NCBI GenBank assembly: GCA_019843655.1
Contig: JACDQD010000003.1
Coordinates: forward strand, 34,805,533-34,869,532
DNA: 64,000 nucleotides
Direction of reading: 5' to 3'
Source: Lethocerus indicus
Taxonomy: Eukaryota > Arthropoda > Insecta > Hemiptera > Belostomatidae
A model generated the notes under the pieces. That model saw nothing but the letters and a program-made list of their open reading frames with translations, did not search any database and was not told the origin of the DNA. Numbering within the stretch: the stretch's first letter is position 1; the number at the start of each line of letters is the position of its first letter. Shown here in pieces: positions 37,001 to 51,639 of the stretch. The translations under genes and the position numbers were made by a program.

Positions 37001-40000
37001 CCATATTCCACCCACAAGTGTACCAATGTGAGTTACACTTGCCCCTGAAATGGCCGGCCGGTTGAAAATCGAGAAAATTTAGGTTTTCGAAAATTTTCGC
37101 AGATCGGTCCCATATTCCACCCACAAGTGTACCAATGTGAGTTACACTTGAAAATCGAAAATTTAGGTTTTTCGAAAATTTTCGCAGATCGGTCCCCATA
37201 TTCCACCCACAAGTGTACAATGTGAGCGGGTTACACTTGCCCCTGAAACGGCGAAAATCGAAAATTTAGGTTTTTCGAAAATTTTCGCAGATCGGTCCCA
37301 TATTCCACCCACAAGTGTACCAATGTGAGTTACACTTGCCCCTGAAACGGCGGGTTGAAAATCGAAAATTTAGGTTTTTCGAAAATTTTCGCAGATCGGT
37401 CCCATATTCCACCCACAAGTGTACCAATGTGAGTTACACTTGCCCCTGAAACGGCGGGTTGAAAATCGAAAATTTAGGTTTTTCGAAAATTTTCGCAGAT
37501 CGGTCCCATATTCCACCCACAAGTGTACCAATGTGAGTTACACTTGCCCCTGAAAGGGCTGGTTGAAAATCGAAAATTTAGGTTTTTCGAAAATTTTCGC
37601 AGATCGGTCCCATATTCCACCCACAAGTGTACCAATGTGAGTTACACTTGCCCCTGAAACGGCGGGTTGAAAATCGAAAATTTAGGTTTTTCGAAAATTT
37701 TCGCAGATCGGTCCCATATTCCACCCACAAGTGTACCAATGTGAGTTACACTTGCCCCTGAAACGGCGGGTTGAAAATCGAAAATTTAGGTTTTTCGAAA
37801 ATTTTCGCAGATCGGTCCCATATTCCACCCACAAGTGTACCAATGTGAGTTACACTTGCCCCTGAAACGGCGGGTTGAAAATCGAAAATTTAGGTTTTTC
37901 GAAAATTTTCGCAGATCGATCCCATATTCCACCCACAAGTGTACCAATGTGAGTTACACTTGCCCCTGAAACGGCGGGTTGAAAATCGAAAATTTAGGTT
38001 TTTCGAAAATTTTCGCAGATCGGTCCCATATTCCACCCACAAGTGTACCAATGTGAGTTACACTTGCCCCTGAAACGGCGGGTTGAAAATCGAAAATTTA
38101 GGTTTTTCGAAAATTTTCGCAGATCGGTCCCATATTCCACCCACAAGTGTACCAATGTGAGTTACACTTGCCCCTGAAACGGCGGGTTGAAAATCGAAAA
38201 TTTAGGTTTTCGAAAATTTTCGCAGATCGGTCCATATTCCACCCACAAGTGTACCAAAGTGAGGTTACCTTGCCCCTGAAAGGGCGGGCTTGAAAATGAA
38301 AATTTAGGTTTTTCGAAAATTTTCGCAGATCGGTCCCATATTCCACCCACAAGTGTACCAATGTGAGTTACACTTGCCCCTGAAACGGCGGGTTTCGCCA
38401 AAAAATACTTGGGCCAAAAATGCGGTTTTGTACCCCAAATCAGGCAAAAATGCGGTTTTTAAAATCAGGCCAAAGATGCGGTTTTACTAAATCAGGTGCA
38501 GTTACACTTGCCCCTGAAACAGGCGGGTTGAAAATCGAAAATTTAGGTTTTTCGAAAATTTTCGCAGATCGGCTATTACCCAAAAATGAGTTTTAGGCGC
38601 GGGTTGAAAATAATTTGCGGTTTTAGGCCCAAAAATGAGTTTTTAGGCGAAAACTGCCCAAAAATGTAGTTTCTAATCGAAAATTAGTTTTAGGGTTTAA
38701 AGGTTTTGCCCCAAAATTATGCCAAAATGCGGTTTTTATGCCCCAAAATCAGGCCAAAATGCAGTTTTCAAAATGCGGATTTTAGGCCAAATTAAATGAG
38801 TTTTTCTTTGGCCCAAAATGCGGTTTTAGGCGAAAAATGTGGTTTGGCCCAAAATGAGGTTTTAGGCGAAAAAGTGCCCAAAACGGTTTCTAAGTCCAAA
38901 ATTAGGTATTTAGGTAAAAATTGGCCCCAAAAATGCGGTTTTAGCCCCAAAATCAGGCAAAATGCGGTTTTATGCCCCAAATCAGCCAAAATGCGGATTT
39001 TAGGCTAAATCGGCCTAAAAAATGCTGTTTTTAAGGGCCCCAAATCAGCCCAAAAAATGTGCAGTTTCTAAGGCCAAAAATTAGGTATTTAGGTAAAAAT
39101 TGGCCCAAAATGCGTTTTTAGCCCCAAAAATGCGGTTTTAGCCCCAAAATCAGGCCCCTAAAATGCGGATTTAGCCCCAAAATCAGGCCCCAAAAATGCT
39201 GTTTTTAAAGCCCCAAATCGGCCCAAAATGCGGTTTTAGGCCGAAAATCGGCCAAAATAAGATTTTTAGGCCCAAAAATGCTGTTTAGTCCCAAAAATTC
39301 GGTTTTAGGCGCATAAAAATGCCATGCTGTTTTAAGCCCAAAAATTAGGTATTTAGGTTAAAAATTGGCCCAAAATGCGGTTTTTAGCCCCAAAATCAGG
39401 CCCTAAATCTGCGGATTTTTGGGCTAAAAATTTGCGGATTTAGGCAAAAACCTAATTTAGGAATTTTTGCCTAAAACATGCATATTTGGCCAGTTTCTAA
39501 AACCGCCCAAAATTAGGTATTTAGGTGTAAAAACTGGATTCTTAAAATGCGGTTTTAGCCCCAAAATCGAATAAAAAAACCACATTCGGAGTAAAATTTA
39601 GCGATGAATACCCGGATTTTTAGGCCGATTATGCGTCCAGAGACCGCAAAAATGCAGGGTTTTAGACCGCCCAAAAAATTTTGCTATGAAAAGGTTTTAG
39701 GCCGATTAAAATCTGCAGTTTGAAAATATTTAGCGCTTTAAAAATTTGATGAAACCAGGTTTTGCATTTTTAAAATCAGGCGAAAAACATGCATTGTGAT
39801 TTTTATACCCCAAACCCTAAAAATTAGGTGTAAAAATGCATTTGGAAAAATTATTTTAGGCGCAAAAATGCGGTTTTAGAATTACCGCCAAAATCCGCAT
39901 TTTATTTTGCGATGAAATCCGCATTTCAGAGCCTATTTTGCGATGAGAAATTGGCTTTTTAGAGGCCTATTTTGCGATGGGAACCGCTTTAGCCGATTTC

Positions 40001-41592
40001 GCGATGTGAAAAAACCGTATTTTGGAGTCAATTTAGCGATGAAACCCGGTTTTAGAGCCGATTATGCGTCCAGAGACCGCATTGTGGAGTCAGTTTAGCG
40101 ATGGAATCCGCATTTCAGAGCCTATTTTGCGATGAAAATTGGCATTTTAGAGCCTATTTTGCGATGGGAACCGCTTTTTGGAGCCGATTTCGCGATGTAA
40201 AACCGTATTTTGGAGTCATTTTAGCGATGAAACCCGGTTTTTAGAGCCGATTATGCGACCAGAAACCGCATTTTGGAGTCAATTTAGCGGAATCCGCATT
40301 TCAGAGCTATTTTGCGAAAATTGGCATTTTAAGAGATTTTTGGAAACCGCTTTTTAGCCGATTTCCGCGATGTAAACCGTATTTTTCAATTTAGGCGATG
40401 AAACCCGGTTTTAGAGCCGATTATGCGACCAGAAACCCACGCATTTTGGAATCGAATTAACGATGGAATCCGCATTTCAGAGCCTATTTTGCGATGAAAA
40501 TTGGCATTTTAGAGCCTATTTTGCGATGGGAACCGCTTTTTGGAGCCGATTTCGCGATGTAAAACCGTATTTTGGAGTCAATTTAGCGATGAAAGTTTTA
40601 GAGCCGATTATGCGACCAGCGCATTTGGCAAGTCAATTTAGCGATGGAATCCGCATTTCAGAGCCTATTTTGCGATGAAAATTGGCATTTTAGAGCCTAT
40701 TTTGCGATGGGAACCGCTTTTTGGAGCCGATTTCGCGATGTAATACCCGTATTTTGGAGTCGATTTAGCGATGAAACCCGGTTTTTAGAGCCGATTATGC
40801 GACCAGAAACCGCATTTTGGAGTCAATTTAGCGATGGAATCCGCATTTCAGAGCCTATTTTGCGATGAAAATTGGCATTTTAGAGCCTATTTTGCGATGG
40901 GAACCGCTTTTTGGAGCCGATTTCGCGATGTAATACCCGTATTTTGGAGTCGATTTAGCGATGAAACCCGGTTTTTAGAGCCGATTATGCGACCAGAAAC
41001 CGCATTTTGGAGTCAATTTAGCGATGGAATCCGCATTTCAGAGCCTATTTTGCGATGAAAATTGGCATTTTAGAGCCTATTTTGCGATGGGAACCGCTTT
41101 TTGGAGCCGATTTCGCGATGTAAAACCAGTATTTTGGAGTGAGTTTAGCGATTTTTAGAGCCGATTATCATTTTGTCATTTAGCGATGGAATCCGCATTT
41201 TAGAGCCTATTTTGCGATGGGAACCGCTTTTTGGAGCCGATTTCGCGATGTAATACCCGTATTTTGGAGTCAATTTAGCGATGAAACACGGTTTTTAGAG
41301 CCGATTATGCGACCAGAAACCGCATTTTGGAGTCAATTTAGCGATGGAATCCGCATTTTAGAGCCTATTTTGCGATGGGAACCGCTTTTTGGAGCCGATT
41401 TCGCGATGTAATACCCGTATTTTGGAGTCAATTTAGCGATGAAACCGGTTTTAGAGCCGATTATGCGACCAGAAACCGCATTTTGGAGTCAATTTAGCGA
41501 TGGAATCCGCATTTCAGAGCCTATTTTGCGATGAAAATTGGCATTTTGGAGCCTATTGGCATTTTAAAAGCGATGGGAACCGCTTTTGGAGC

Positions 41593-41630
<38 letters not shown>

Positions 41631-41898
41631 TCTGTTGTTTTGCGGGTACGAATGTTGGCTTCGGTGTGGGCACGGCTCCGTAGTTCTATAGTTCCTATTA
41701 TAAATAGCGGGCAATTATCGGGCGAATAATATTCGTTTTCTTGCCAAGAACGGTCAATTTTGAGTGTCAAGTAATTGTCGTCTTCGCTCGGATTGTAAGC
41801 AAAAACTGAAATGCTTCCCACTGGTGAATGGCGTCAATTTGTGCTGCATTTAGCCGTGACAACCGGAAAAAATTGAAAAAGGAGTTGGGCCACTTTCA

Positions 41899-41949
<51 letters not shown>

Positions 41950-43296
41950 GTTGCAGGTACAGGATGTTGCCTTCGGTGTGGGCATGGCTTCGGTAAGTTC
42001 TGACACCAGCCGCGAGAGGCGCGAGCTGGCGTTCGATTTGGTCGTCGGCTGCGTCTTCAGCCCGTTGGCAATATTCGGCACGTACCTCGGCCTCCTCATG
42101 GGCCAAACGCTATACGTCAACGAAATCGAATTGGACACGGTAAAGAAAATGCACACGGTTTTCATGCATCGGTGACACTCCCGAAGTGCCAAAACGGCGA
42201 CAGGACGTATATTGGGTTGGCGACTGGTGATTGCGGAATTTTTCTATACGCTATTATTGGGCCCTTTCTGAAATATTCTGTATGAAAATTACACTGGTGT
42301 AACCTTGAAAGGAGCGGCACCGGTTGGCGAAATTCCCCGGTCGGGGGGGGAGAATTTTCGCTAAAGGCGAAGGGCGCTCGGAGGACTTCCGGCGGAGAGG
42401 AGAGGAGAGGAGGTCGACGATGGCCCCTTTAATAAAGGCCGTTAATTGAAGAAGAATATACGCGCATTCGAAACCATCTACGGCCTATCTCTATGGCAAG
42501 ACCGTACTTAAGAATATGTACAACCCGCATAAATAAAAAACCGCTAATACCACCGAAGACATTAGCCAAAATCGACAATTTGATTTCGGTCTTGAGGAGT
42601 TCCTCAACGAGAGGAACCGAAAATTGGCCGTAAAATTGGCTCGGCGGAGAGTTGTCGATAATATCGGTGAAGTGAAATGAATTCGAAGGTCAAAATATCG
42701 ATTAATTTTGGTTAACCCGATAATACATAAAAAATAAGACCAAGCCCTTGAGAGTTCAAGCCCAAACCGAGTCATCCCGGTTAGAGTAGTGATATAGTAC
42801 CTTGGAAAGTAATAAAAGTATTCAATACCTTAGGTATTCGTGGTGTTTCTGTCTCCTCTCGCTGCGGTTTGGTCTTTCGCTAGGACGGGGTTTTGCGGCG
42901 GCCGCTCGCCGTCTTCAGTAGCGCTGCGCCGGTAGTCACTGTCGGCACATGTTTTTCCTCCACTTCACTGTATCACTTTCACTTGTACCGCAGATTTTCT
43001 CCCCACTGGAGGGGGGCAGAGACATCCTCACCTGGACTCTATCACTGTCGCACTTTGAAAGCTTGTTGTGTATCCGTATTCGGCAGGCTGTTGGCAATCT
43101 GAGCGGCCGTTTGGCAACCGTCAGCGTCGTCAGCCTGGTGACGACACTGGACCTGGCCTACGCCTCCTGGCTGGCGGTCAGACTACAGCACCACGTCGGC
43201 CGCTGGTACCGGTGGTACAGGAGGAACTGCAAGGTCAGGCTGCTGGCGGACGCCGACGCCGACGCCGACGCCGGCGTCCTCGCCCGACGGCCGTGA
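30578..43296 (+). CDS. MARCH-type RING-CH membrane E3 ubiquitin ligase, gene span
   Basis: Six exons: 30578-30641, 31599-31773, 32774-32896, 34082-34168, 41957-42139, 43087-43296; about 280 aa. The C4HC3 RING-CH domain reads ICRICHECAADEALLSPCRC, KGSLSMVHRSCLERW and HCELCGHVY, with all eight metal ligands visible. Two hydrophobic segments follow (LVVGCVFSPLAIFGTYLGLL; VSVVSLVTTLDLAYASWLAV) and then a basic tail WYRWYRRNCKVRL, the layout of MARCH2/3-like ligases that ubiquitinate membrane proteins in endosomes. All phases match except one base missing near 41996-42000 in exon 5, after SVWAWLR. Intron 4 (7.8 kb) is mostly satellite. The N-terminal exons 1-2 are acidic and not conserved in any family I recognise; they are accepted on phase and splice sites. 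Confidence 0.88.
30760..30990. mobile_element. Mariner-like MITE family 2, both ends present
   Basis: Left end 'cggcaactaagtcgttgcgg', right end 'ccgcaattatttagttgccg' followed by 'acccg'. They are inverted repeats. About 215 bp, close in plan to the copy at 48450-48670. Confidence 0.75.
31230..31515. mobile_element. Mariner-like MITE family 2 copy
   Basis: Shares 'gggttcaccgacaagtggcg', 'aacatctttgcacggattt' and 'gtcgatgaccgaatagagg' with copies at 46980 and 49190. Ends are degraded. It precedes MARCH exon 2. Confidence 0.6.
31599..31773 (+). CDS. MARCH exon 2
   Basis: Acceptor ACCTTTAG; frame AEDEQEQEAGAAAVIGSC, GIELATEAAGLKTRIEEAVI, then APASGATEDR, phase 2, donor GTGGGC. Its last 17 coding bases contain GCGCTACTGAAGA, the core of fold-back family 1. 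It has no domain of its own. Confidence 0.6.
32030..32260. repeat. Dispersed repeat, copy 1 of an inverted pair
   Basis: 'ttcgatcttaatttttgta', 'tgattcagccagaactga' and 'gatgcagtccctta' recur in reverse orientation at 51720-51950. Unclassified; no coding content recognised. Confidence 0.6.
32343..32532. mobile_element. MITE family 3, copy 4 (reverse orientation)
   Basis: Reads 'ttttatttcgctaaaaaaaa' ... 'attgtcgattacttttcgat', i.e. the reverse complement of the 19-20 kb copies. Lies in MARCH intron 2. Confidence 0.75.
32774..32896 (+). CDS. MARCH exon 3 (first half of RING-CH)
   Basis: Starts phase 2; REVDEAAAEERSSICRICHE, then CAADEALLSPCRCKGSLSMV and H. Supplies four Cys ligands and the His. 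Donor GTGATT. Confidence 0.92.
33050..33175. mobile_element. Mariner-like MITE family 2, 3' end only
   Basis: Contains 'aaaatgtgcgtaaaaatac' and ends 'aatggcttagttgccggccc', a degenerate right end of family 2, directly next to the family 4 element. Confidence 0.55.
33178..33684. mobile_element. MITE family 4, complete with TIRs
   Basis: The left end GGGTGGTCCAAAAAAATGTA and the right end TACATTTTTTTGGACCACTC are inverted repeats that extend inward ('agactaattgacggagttg' / 'aactccgccgattagttt'). TA lies outside each end. 507 bp, no intact frame; minus-strand open stretches are repeat-derived. Confidence 0.88.
34082..34168 (+). CDS. MARCH exon 4 (second half of RING-CH)
   Basis: SCLERWLAEADSTHCELCGH then VYNTRRMPK, phase 2 before GTATAA. 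Supplies the last three Cys ligands. The next exon is 7.8 kb away. Confidence 0.92.
34365..35340. repeat. Minisatellite A, first block
   Basis: Degenerate ~20-35-bp units built on 'cccaaaaatgcggtttttag' with variants (gaggtttttagg, ggccgaaaatgc). Near 34371-34620 a ~120-bp higher unit repeats twice almost exactly. Lies in MARCH intron 4. Confidence 0.9.
35340..38395. repeat. Satellite B, 104-bp tandem array, ~29 copies
   Basis: The unit begins 'cggtcccatattccacccac', passes 'caagtgtaccaatgtgagtt' and 'acacttgcccctgaaacggc', and ends 'gaaaattttcgcagat'. Starts at 35845, 35949 and 36053 give an exact 104-bp period. Each unit holds an 8-bp inverted repeat (CAAGTGTA/TACACTTG, 11-bp loop) and the 12-bp palindrome CGAAAATTTTCG. 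Copies in the middle differ by only a few bases; edge copies are shorter and more varied. Confidence 0.97.
38396..39860. repeat. Minisatellite A, second block
   Basis: Same 'aaaaatgcggttttag' units as the first block, in the same orientation, more degenerate and with one stray half-unit of satellite B near 38495-38575. Array B is therefore embedded in array A. Confidence 0.88.
39870..41592. repeat. Satellite C, ~190-bp higher-order repeat of six ~32-bp units
   Basis: Units of the form 'gcgatgaaaccc..ttttagagccgatt' alternate in a fixed order; the whole set repeats at 40644 and 40834 (190 bp apart) nearly unchanged. 'ccgcattttggag' is the reverse complement of the 'aaaatgcgg' core of A, so C appears to be the A family inverted. 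It ends sharply in a (TA)n tract at about 41597. Confidence 0.93.
41632..41690 (+). pseudogene. Decayed duplicate of the MARCH exon 5 start
   Basis: 'gttttgcgggtacgaatgtt' then 'ggcttcggtgtgggcacggc' parallels the true 'gtgttgcaggtacaggatgt' / 'tgccttcggtgtgggcatgg' at 41944-42003. The acceptor AG has become GG and the frame is broken. Both copies follow a (TA)n tract. Confidence 0.7.
41957..42139 (+). CDS. MARCH exon 5 (first membrane segment)
   Basis: Acceptor TGTTGCAG after a (TA)n tract. It starts KYRMLPSVWAWLR; then a one-base shift gives SDTSRERRELAFDLVVGCVF, SPLAIFGTYLGLLMGQ and NEIELDT, phase 0, donor GTAAAG. The exon is one base shorter than its phases demand, confirming a single lost base near 41996-42000. 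Confidence 0.85.
42205..42520. mobile_element. Mariner-like MITE family 2 copy
   Basis: Starts 'attgggttggcgactggtga' with 'ttgcggaatttt', and includes 'gaggtcgacgatggcccctt' and 'aatatgtacaacccgcat'. Lies in MARCH intron 5. Confidence 0.65.
42545..42722. mobile_element. MITE family 3, copy 5
   Basis: 'gccaaaatcgacaatttgat', 'cttgaggagttcctcaacga', 'attttggttaacccg'. Same orientation as the 19-20 kb copies; lacks part of the right arm. Confidence 0.75.
42830..43060. mobile_element. Fold-back MITE family 1, left arm only
   Basis: 'cgtggtgtttctgtctcctc', 'ggccgctcgccgtcttcagt' then 'agcgctgcgccggtagtcac'; no right arm before the acceptor of MARCH exon 6 at 43086. Confidence 0.75.
43087..43296 (+). 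CDS. MARCH exon 6 (second membrane segment, stop)
   Basis: Phase 0 after ATTCGGCAG; AVGNLSGRLATVSVVSLVTT, LDLAYASWLAVRLQHHVGRW, YRWYRRNCKVRLLADADADA, ending ARRP and TGA at 43294. The ADAD run comes from GCCGAC repeats. Confidence 0.88.
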   Translation, partial: AVGNLSGRLATVSVVSLVTTLDLAYASWLAVRLQHHVGRWYRWYRRNCKVRLLADADADADAGVLARRP

Positions 43297-43829
43297 AGGA
43301 AACGACGACGTCGCAATACATCGCTTTTTTATTATCCAACTACAGTTTTATCATTTCACCGGACATCAACAGTGACATAGCTTATGATACCGTGCCGAGG
43401 TTGTTTCCAGGCAATTGGGAAACGGAAACGTCTTCTTTCAATGCCAAAAGGGCATTTTAATCCTCGTATATAAAGGGTGTACCGAAATTAACGCCATTTG
43501 CCACACAATTCTTGCAGTAAAGTAGGGGCGACCCTATTAAAAAAAATACCGTTCGACGGCCGATAGTTTAGGGTCAGTACGAACGGTTTTGTCATCTGGT
43601 AGGGATAACGTAAACCAAATGTTAAATCGCGTCATATCATTTGATATGATTAATCTGCGCCCTTTATAATATTCAGAAAGACGCCCCCCCCCCGACTTAA
43701 ACAGAAAATTTGGACTCTTAAGGCCGTTACTGAAACGGACATCGAAATCGGCCTCAAGTGACGAACTGACAAAGCGATAGTGAAACCGACCACTGACATA
43801 CGGAATTGAGATATTATGGGATTTCCACC

Positions 43830-45350
43830 AAGACATCCAACATCGCTCCCATCCGGAGATTCCAATCGAAAGTCCTTCCAGACCACCCTTAATGCTCCCT
43901 GGTATGTTTCTAACCGGACAATCCACAATGGACTCCCCAGGGCCACTACTGGGACGGACGTCGAAATTGACCTTAAGTAACAGACTGACACAGTATACAA
44001 AGAAGATACTTAACACGGTGTGCGAGATTATGTACAGAGCGGCCGGCTACATAGAGCACATACCGCACATATTCATATGCGCCGGCTGGAAGAAAGGAGG
44101 ATTCGATTCATGCGAGGTAAACAAATTAAATATTTCCCAAATTCTCTATTCAAATGTATATCGCCCATCTTATGGGCTCCATCGGCCGGACTCCCTAGGG
44201 CCGCTACTGGGACGGACATCGAAATTGACCTTAAGTAACAGACTGACACAGTATACAATGAAGATACTTAACACGGACATATAGGTATAGAGAGCTATGC
44301 GCTGGGTTCCGCCACAAGACATACGGAGATTCCAGTCGAAAGTCCTTCGCGACGTCCACAATCCACGACGACCTCTCGACAATACACCGACAGTCGGAGA
44401 GGTCGCTGAAATCCGGTTACTGAAGGTTCCAATCCCGCCTTTATCCTCTTCCCGATCCAATCTCGTTCAGCCCCTTAAACCCGAGACATCCAGAGATTCC
44501 AGTCAAAAGTCCTTTTCGGAGGTCGCTGAAATCCCGTTCCATCCCGCCTTTATCCTCTTCCCGATTTTAAACCCGAGACATCCGATTCCACAAAATCCAT
44601 AATGACCTCTCGACATACACCGACGACAGTCGAAGAGGTCGCTGAAATCCCGGTTCCTGAAGGTTCCAATCCCGCCTTTATCCTCTTCCCGATCCAATCT
44701 CGTTCAGCCCCTTAAACCCGAGACATCCAGAGATTCCAGGCAAAAGTCCTTTTCGTACCATCCTTAATGATCTCCCCCCTGGGGTATGTTTCTAACCGAA
44801 CACAATACACAATGACCTCTCAACATACACCGACGACAGTCGAAGAGGTCGCTGAAATCCCGGTTCCTGAAGGTTCCAATCCCGCCTTTATCCTCTTCCC
44901 GATCCAATCTCGTTCAGCCCCTTAAACCCGAGACATCCAGAGATTCCAGGCAAAAGTCCTTGCAATCTCCCCGTTTCTAACCGAACACAATCCACGATGA
45001 CCTCTCGACAATACGACGACAGTCGAGAGGTCGCTGAAATCCGTTTCTGAAGGTTCCAATCCCGCCTTTATCCTCTTCCCGATCCAATCTCGTTCAGCCC
45101 CTTAAACCCGAGACATCCAGAGATTCCAGGCAAAAGTCCTTTTCGTACCATCCTTAATGATCTCCCCCCTGGGGTATGTTTCTAACCGAACACAATACAC
45201 AATGACCTCTCGACATACACCGACGACAGTCGGAGAGGTCGCTGAAATCCCGGTTCCTGAAGGTTCCACTCCCGCCTCTCTCCTCGTCCCAATCCACCCT
45301 TCAAGTCCCTCTCCTCTCCCGCCCATCCATTATCGCCCCTGCGCGGGGGC
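43830..45350. repeat. Satellite D array 2 (inside the TIR element)
   Basis: Same markers as array D1 in the same orientation: 'gagacatccagagattccag' recurs near 44482, 44723, 44933 and 45113. Several units are nearly identical (for example 44640-44780 and 45055-45180). The left part is a copy of 14449-14900. Confidence 0.9.
44012..44116 (+). pseudogene. Orphan copy of protease exon 8
   Basis: The frame NTVCEIMYRAAGYIEHIPHI, FICAGWKKGGFDSCE is identical in protein to 14445-14549, followed by a good GTAAAC donor. It lacks the first 50 bases of the exon and any acceptor. The join to satellite D is at the 7-mer AACACGG, which also begins this segment in the parent. No flanking protease exons exist nearby, so it cannot make enzyme. 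Confidence 0.88.
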
Positions 45351-45899
45351 TTAAACGCCGCCGGCCCAGAGATCTTCTCAACCCCGTAGAATTGTTTTAC
45401 CGAGCCATAAATTATTTCACGCATTGTGAAAACTGCCCCCATTGGATGGTGTACAACACTTGTACACATATAATTATGTTATAATTTATTGTACAAATTA
45501 AGAAAAAAAAACGAAAAATGAATGGAGTCGTCATCACCATCGAGGTGAAAGTGTTCTGCTTCGTCGCTAAAAATTATTTTATTGATCGGGTCCGCCCGAA
45601 TTTTTCAATTATTCTCTTGACAGTTGACGAAGTCAAAAATCCGCGACTTTGGCCGCCGAACTTTCTTTATTTTCTGAAATATTTTTCAACAATGAAAACG
45701 CGTTGTTCTATCGTGTAACGCCCCACCATTTGTACTGACCCTAAAACTATCGGCTGTCGAACGGTTTTTTCTTTTTTTTGTCCGTACTTTACTGCAAAGA
45801 ATGCTGTGGCAAAATTCAAATCTCGCGTTGATTTCGGGTTGATTCATTCTTCAGTCGGATCCCGACGACGGGGACATTCAATATAGGAAAAATTAGTTT

Positions 45900-46200
45900 G
45901 ACGTACCTGTTTTGCTGTCGGCGAACGGTTGGAATTATTCTCCTGTCTCGCTGCCGGTTCGGTCGTTCTCGGCCGCTCGCCGTCTTCAGTAGCGCTGCGC
46001 GTCGGTAATCAATGTCGGCACTTCGGTTGTGACTCTCGCGGGCGTCATCACTGCACTGCACTGCACTGCACTGTCACCGTATCACTTGTACTGTCAGACA
46101 GTGACTACTGACGACAGTGGCGAGCGGCCGAAACCGGTCTCTGGCGAAAGACCGAACCGGCTGCGAGACAGGAGACACAGTAACACAACAGACCTACGAT
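45900..46200. mobile_element. Fold-back MITE family 1
   Basis: Left end 'gtacctgttttgctgtcggc'; arms 'tcggccgctcgccgtcttca' and 'gtggcgagcggccgaaaccg'; right end 'gacaggagacacagtaac'. Immediately 3' of the odorant-receptor stop codon. Confidence 0.8.
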
Positions 46201-46256
46201 AGGAAAATTGCCATTATACCATATATATTGACGTATAATATAAATATACAGATATA

Positions 46257-51582
<5,326 letters not shown>

Positions 51583-51639
51583 CTGAAAATGTAAGTAGCA
51601 TAATATAAGAGAAATATTGAACTCCATTTTTCATTTATA

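Larger units (their letters stand above)
43475..45837 (-). mobile_element. Decayed Tc1/mariner-type transposon with ~105-bp TIRs, carrying satellite D and a host exon copy
   Basis: The left TIR (43475-43580) reads 'accgaaattaacgcc', 'cttgcagtaaagta', 'ccgttcgacggccgatagtt', 'agggtcagtac'. The right TIR (45732-45837) is its reverse complement with small changes. Near the right end the - strand shows TIEQRVFIVEKYFRK (45672-45716) and SDEAEHFHLDG (about 45537-45570). These resemble the N-terminus and the second-Asp region of transposases common in insect genomes. The catalytic core between them is gone. The interior is mostly satellite D plus a protease exon copy. Confidence 0.75.

Noticed and set aside
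34365..38395. CRISPR array
   Set aside because: The units are tandem satellites without unique spacers, in a eukaryotic genome with introns.
35353..38401. Many open frames on both strands in the 104-bp array
   Set aside because: They follow the tandem period and recur with every unit; not protein-coding.
40463..41411. Repeated + strand open frames of about 70 codons (MESAFQSLFCDENWHF...)
   Set aside because: They are translations of satellite C. The 190-bp period is not a multiple of three and there is no splice or start context.
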